64,000 nt of DNA from Rhizobium sp. BK196 (GTDB lineage: Bacteria > Pseudomonadota > Alphaproteobacteria > Rhizobiales > Rhizobiaceae), in assembly GCF_014193255.1 (NCBI RefSeq), contig NZ_JACHZB010000002.1, positions 1 through 64,000 on the forward strand, written 5' to 3'. The notes below the pieces were generated by a model. It was not told the origin of the DNA and did no database searches. It worked only from the letters and a program-made list of their open reading frames with translations. Made by a program: the position numbers and the translations under genes. Positions 62,067 through 64,000 of the stretch are shown here, piece by piece. Within the stretch, counting starts at the first letter, position 1; the number at the start of each line of letters is the position of its first letter.

Positions 62067-63044
62067 TCAGTCTACGAAGTCGACGACGACGCCGGGCTTC
62101 ACCATGCCGGCAAGCTCCTCGACATCCCAGTTTGTCAGCCGCACGCAGCCGTGCGAACCGGCCTTGTCGATCAGCGAAGGCTCCGGCGTTCCATGGATGC
62201 CGTAGGTCGGCTCGGAGAGGTCGATCCAGACCGTCCCGACCGGGTTGTTGGGTCCGCTCGGCAACTTCAGGAGCTCCTTGTTATGACCCTGCTGAAAATT
62301 GATCTTGGGATTGTAGGTGTATTTGGGGTTTCGGGCGACGCCGTTTACCTTGTGGTGACCAGTCGGTGAGGGGTTATCTTCGCTGCCGATCGTCGCCGGG
62401 TAGACTGCAAGAACAGATCCGTCGTCGGCAAAGGCCAGAACCTCGCCGCTTTTGCGGCGAGCCTCGATACGCTTGACCTTCCCCGTTCTTGGCGCGCCGA
62501 TGACCGTGACCGAAATTGTTTCGCCCGGATCGAATCGAGCGCCGTGGTTTAATGCCTTCAAAAGATCGATGTCCATGTGAAAGCGCTCGGCCAGCCGCTC
62601 GGCGACGCTCGTGTAGCCGAGATGTTTCATCTTTGCTTGTTTGGCGTAGTCCTTCGGAATGGTCTCGACGAGATCGGCGGCATCATCCTGCGCAATGACA
62701 TAGGAACCGATCACCTGTTGATCGTCCTGCAGCCGGGAGAGCATCTGCGGATCGGGCTTTCCGTCGACCGGAAGACGCTGCATGATCTCGAAACCGGCAA
62801 TCGCCTTGACGACGTTTTCACCGTAAAAGCCATCGATCACGCCGGGGGAGGCGCCGGCGCGGTCCAGCAGAACCTGAAGATGGATGATTGCCGGATCCGG
62901 CGTCGTCGATCGTTCTTTCGGAGGGTCTGGGGAGATGTCGTTGATCGACGCGTCATTGATGGTCCCGGCCGCAAGTTGCTGGGCGTTGCCGACGCCGTAG
63001 ATTGCAAGCGATATGAAGCCGCTGACGAGCATGAATTTGATCAT
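62067..63044 (-). CDS. L,D-transpeptidase (YkuD family), periplasmic
   Basis: 325 residues. Signal peptide about 1-21 (MIKFMLVSGFISLAIYGVGN). A peptidoglycan-binding-like region (LQVLLDRAGASPGVIDGFYG with ENVVKAIAGFE) is followed by a LysM-like stretch (RFHMDIDLLKALNHG) and the catalytic domain: YGIHGTPEPSLIDKAGSHGC followed by VRLTNWD. His and Cys of HGT...SHGCVR are present. It cross-links peptidoglycan 3-3 or attaches proteins. Transcribed opposite to the glycan genes. Confidence 0.9.
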   Translation of the reverse strand: MIKFMLVSGFISLAIYGVGNAQQLAAGTINDASINDISPDPPKERSTTPDPAIIHLQVLLDRAGASPGVIDGFYGENVVKAIAGFEIMQRLPVDGKPDPQMLSRLQDDQQVIGSYVIAQDDAADLVETIPKDYAKQAKMKHLGYTSVAERLAERFHMDIDLLKALNHGARFDPGETISVTVIGAPRTGKVKRIEARRKSGEVLAFADDGSVLAVYPATIGSEDNPSPTGHHKVNGVARNPKYTYNPKINFQQGHNKELLKLPSGPNNPVGTVWIDLSEPTYGIHGTPEPSLIDKAGSHGCVRLTNWDVEELAGMVKPGVVVDFVD

Positions 63045-63193
63045 GCTGTTTAAGCGATATCGGATGAAAAGGTTCCTTCAGGGCCTCTGGCGATACCAAA
63101 TTCGGTTCTTTGGAACAATCAGATCAGACTGCAACAATCAGCTCACTCGAGCTTTCTGCTGGCCGGTGCAACAGGCCTGCGGCATTCCCGCTT

Positions 63194-63925
63194 TCATCGC
63201 AGGGCCGAGGTGTTGCTTAGGCGCACGAAGCTCATGGAAATATGGGAGCGGCGGATATAGGCGGCAGCGCTGACGTCGCCGATTTCGACAGCGGTGCGGA
63301 TTTCCGCGATCTCACGAGCAAAGACTGCGACTTCTTCGGCAAGATCCATATGCGAAATGGACTTCAGCCAGATGCGGGCAGTCTGATAATACAGGCGTTC
63401 TGAAATCTCCCGCAGCGGTTCGTTTTCGGTGAGGCGCATAAGCGCGTGGAAAAGATCGATGTTGAGCTGGGCGAAATTTCGCGGATCGGGACGGGCAACC
63501 AGCTCGACGCCGCGTGCTTCGAGTTCGTGAAAAAGGCGGATCGTCTCCTGGCTCGGCGGGACAGGCGAGAGCTTGCCGACGAGTTCGGCCAATTCCATTC
63601 TCAGCTGGTAAACCTGGGCGAAAGCACCGATCTCGACATCGGTGACGATCGTGCCGACGCCTTGGACCGAGCGCAGAAGCCCTTGCGATTCCAGCCAGCC
63701 CAGAACACGGCGCACCGGCGTGCGGCTGATGCCGAATTCGGCGGCGAGCGCTTCCTCGCTCAGCCGGGTGCCCGGTGGATAATCGAGCATGCAGATCCGG
63801 CCTCTGAGGATCGAATAAATCCGCTGGAAGCGCTCGCGGGCCGCGTTGACCTGCGTTTCATCGGTTCCGGTCGGCTTTGCCGATCTCGCCATTGCCTCGT
63901 CGACTTTCGTCTCGTGATCCTGCAT
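63194..63925 (-). CDS. GntR-family regulator (FCD domain)
   Basis: 243 residues. Winged helix: RFQRIYSILRGRICMLDYPP, GTRLSEEALAAEFGISRTPV, RRVLGWLESQGLLRSVQG. The C-terminal helical FCD domain contains QVYQLRMELAELVGKLSPVP, NIDLFHALMRLTENEPL and the metal-site His region around SRRHISMS-like YIRRSHISMS. It probably controls the adjacent gene(s) to the right of the window. The start may be at an internal Met (MARSAKPTG). Confidence 0.87.
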   Translation of the reverse strand: MQDHETKVDEAMARSAKPTGTDETQVNAARERFQRIYSILRGRICMLDYPPGTRLSEEALAAEFGISRTPVRRVLGWLESQGLLRSVQGVGTIVTDVEIGAFAQVYQLRMELAELVGKLSPVPPSQETIRLFHELEARGVELVARPDPRNFAQLNIDLFHALMRLTENEPLREISERLYYQTARIWLKSISHMDLAEEVAVFAREIAEIRTAVEIGDVSAAAYIRRSHISMSFVRLSNTSALR

Positions 63926-63964
63926 GGTGCGGTGACCCCTCCAACGGCTGCACCGTCGCCTTCC

Positions 63965-64000
63965 TCAGGCGGTGAGCCTCTGCTTCAATCCGCTTAGCAT
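63965..64000 (-). CDS. possible 3' end of a gene cut by the window edge
   Basis: The minus strand reads MLSGLKQRLTA then a stop, 39 bases before the GntR start. Eleven codons only; it could be the C-terminus of a gene on the same strand upstream of the GntR gene. The true frame cannot be judged from inside the window. Confidence 0.3.
   Translation of the reverse strand: MLSGLKQRLTA

Noticed and set aside
1..64000. CRISPR arrays, tRNA and rRNA genes
   Set aside because: No regularly spaced repeats and no cloverleaf or rRNA-like stretches were seen on reading either strand.

Overview
The window is GC-rich alphaproteobacterial DNA and reads as part of a large replicon of a Rhizobium (R. leguminosarum/R. 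etli-type) strain. The main grounds are a complete repABC replication/partition module (55140-58967) with two parS-type palindromes and an antisense RNA, a second partition gene pair (repA-repB, 16865-19062) that has no repC, and typical rhizobial catabolic islands (rhizopine-type mocDEF genes, several ABC sugar importers with LacI regulators). The strain assignment is inference from gene content; no database was searched.

Layout. 1-1097: decayed DNA with a broken gene and a scrap of an IS3-type transposase. 1098-3719: four overlapping genes for phospholipid headgroup or backbone chemistry (acyltransferase, CDP-diglyceride synthase, small membrane protein, CDP-alcohol phosphatidyltransferase). 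3854-13253: a LacI-controlled ABC sugar-type importer with a phosphotriesterase-like hydrolase, a glutamine-amidotransferase-like protein, a PfkB kinase, and a BtpA / TenA / M20 amidohydrolase operon. 13264-15493: cold-shock gene, small membrane protein, GrpB-family protein and degraded DNA. 15494-19194: DUF1612 protein and the orphan repBA pair with its own parS sites. 19263-26310: cobF-G-H-I-J-K-L-M for aerobic cobalamin synthesis from precorrin-2 onwards. 26312-31935: MocC/IolI-like isomerase, LacI regulator, MocDEF-like oxygenase/ferredoxin/reductase and a divergent PanB-like protein. 32045-36426: NadQ-type regulator and nadABC, with two tandem palindromes in front of nadA.

36446-44719: a second carbohydrate importer (binding protein, ATPase, two permeases) with VOC proteins, an aldo/keto reductase, a LacI regulator and a sugar isomerase, tied together by a 20-bp repeated operator-like site. 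45062-50061: a BTAD/TPR regulator, a 47-codon peptide gene, a YcaO protein, a TfuA protein, an 88-residue unknown protein and an XRE regulator. This has the layout of a ribosomally made, post-translationally modified peptide pathway related in enzymology to trifolitoxin, and is the best candidate in the window for an undescribed system. 50279-54410: L-fucose-type catabolism (fuconolactonase, IclR, 2-keto-3-deoxy-fuconate dehydrogenase, fuconate dehydratase). 55140-58967: repABC. 59304-61998: sugar-phosphate transferase and FlaA1/PglF-type dehydratase for a surface glycan. 62067-63925: L,D-transpeptidase and a GntR regulator. At the right edge a gene is cut by the window end.

Together the genes supply two cofactors (cobalamin, NAD), several carbon-source pathways under local repressors, replicon maintenance and a probable modified peptide. 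No tRNA, rRNA, CRISPR array or intact insertion sequence was recognised.
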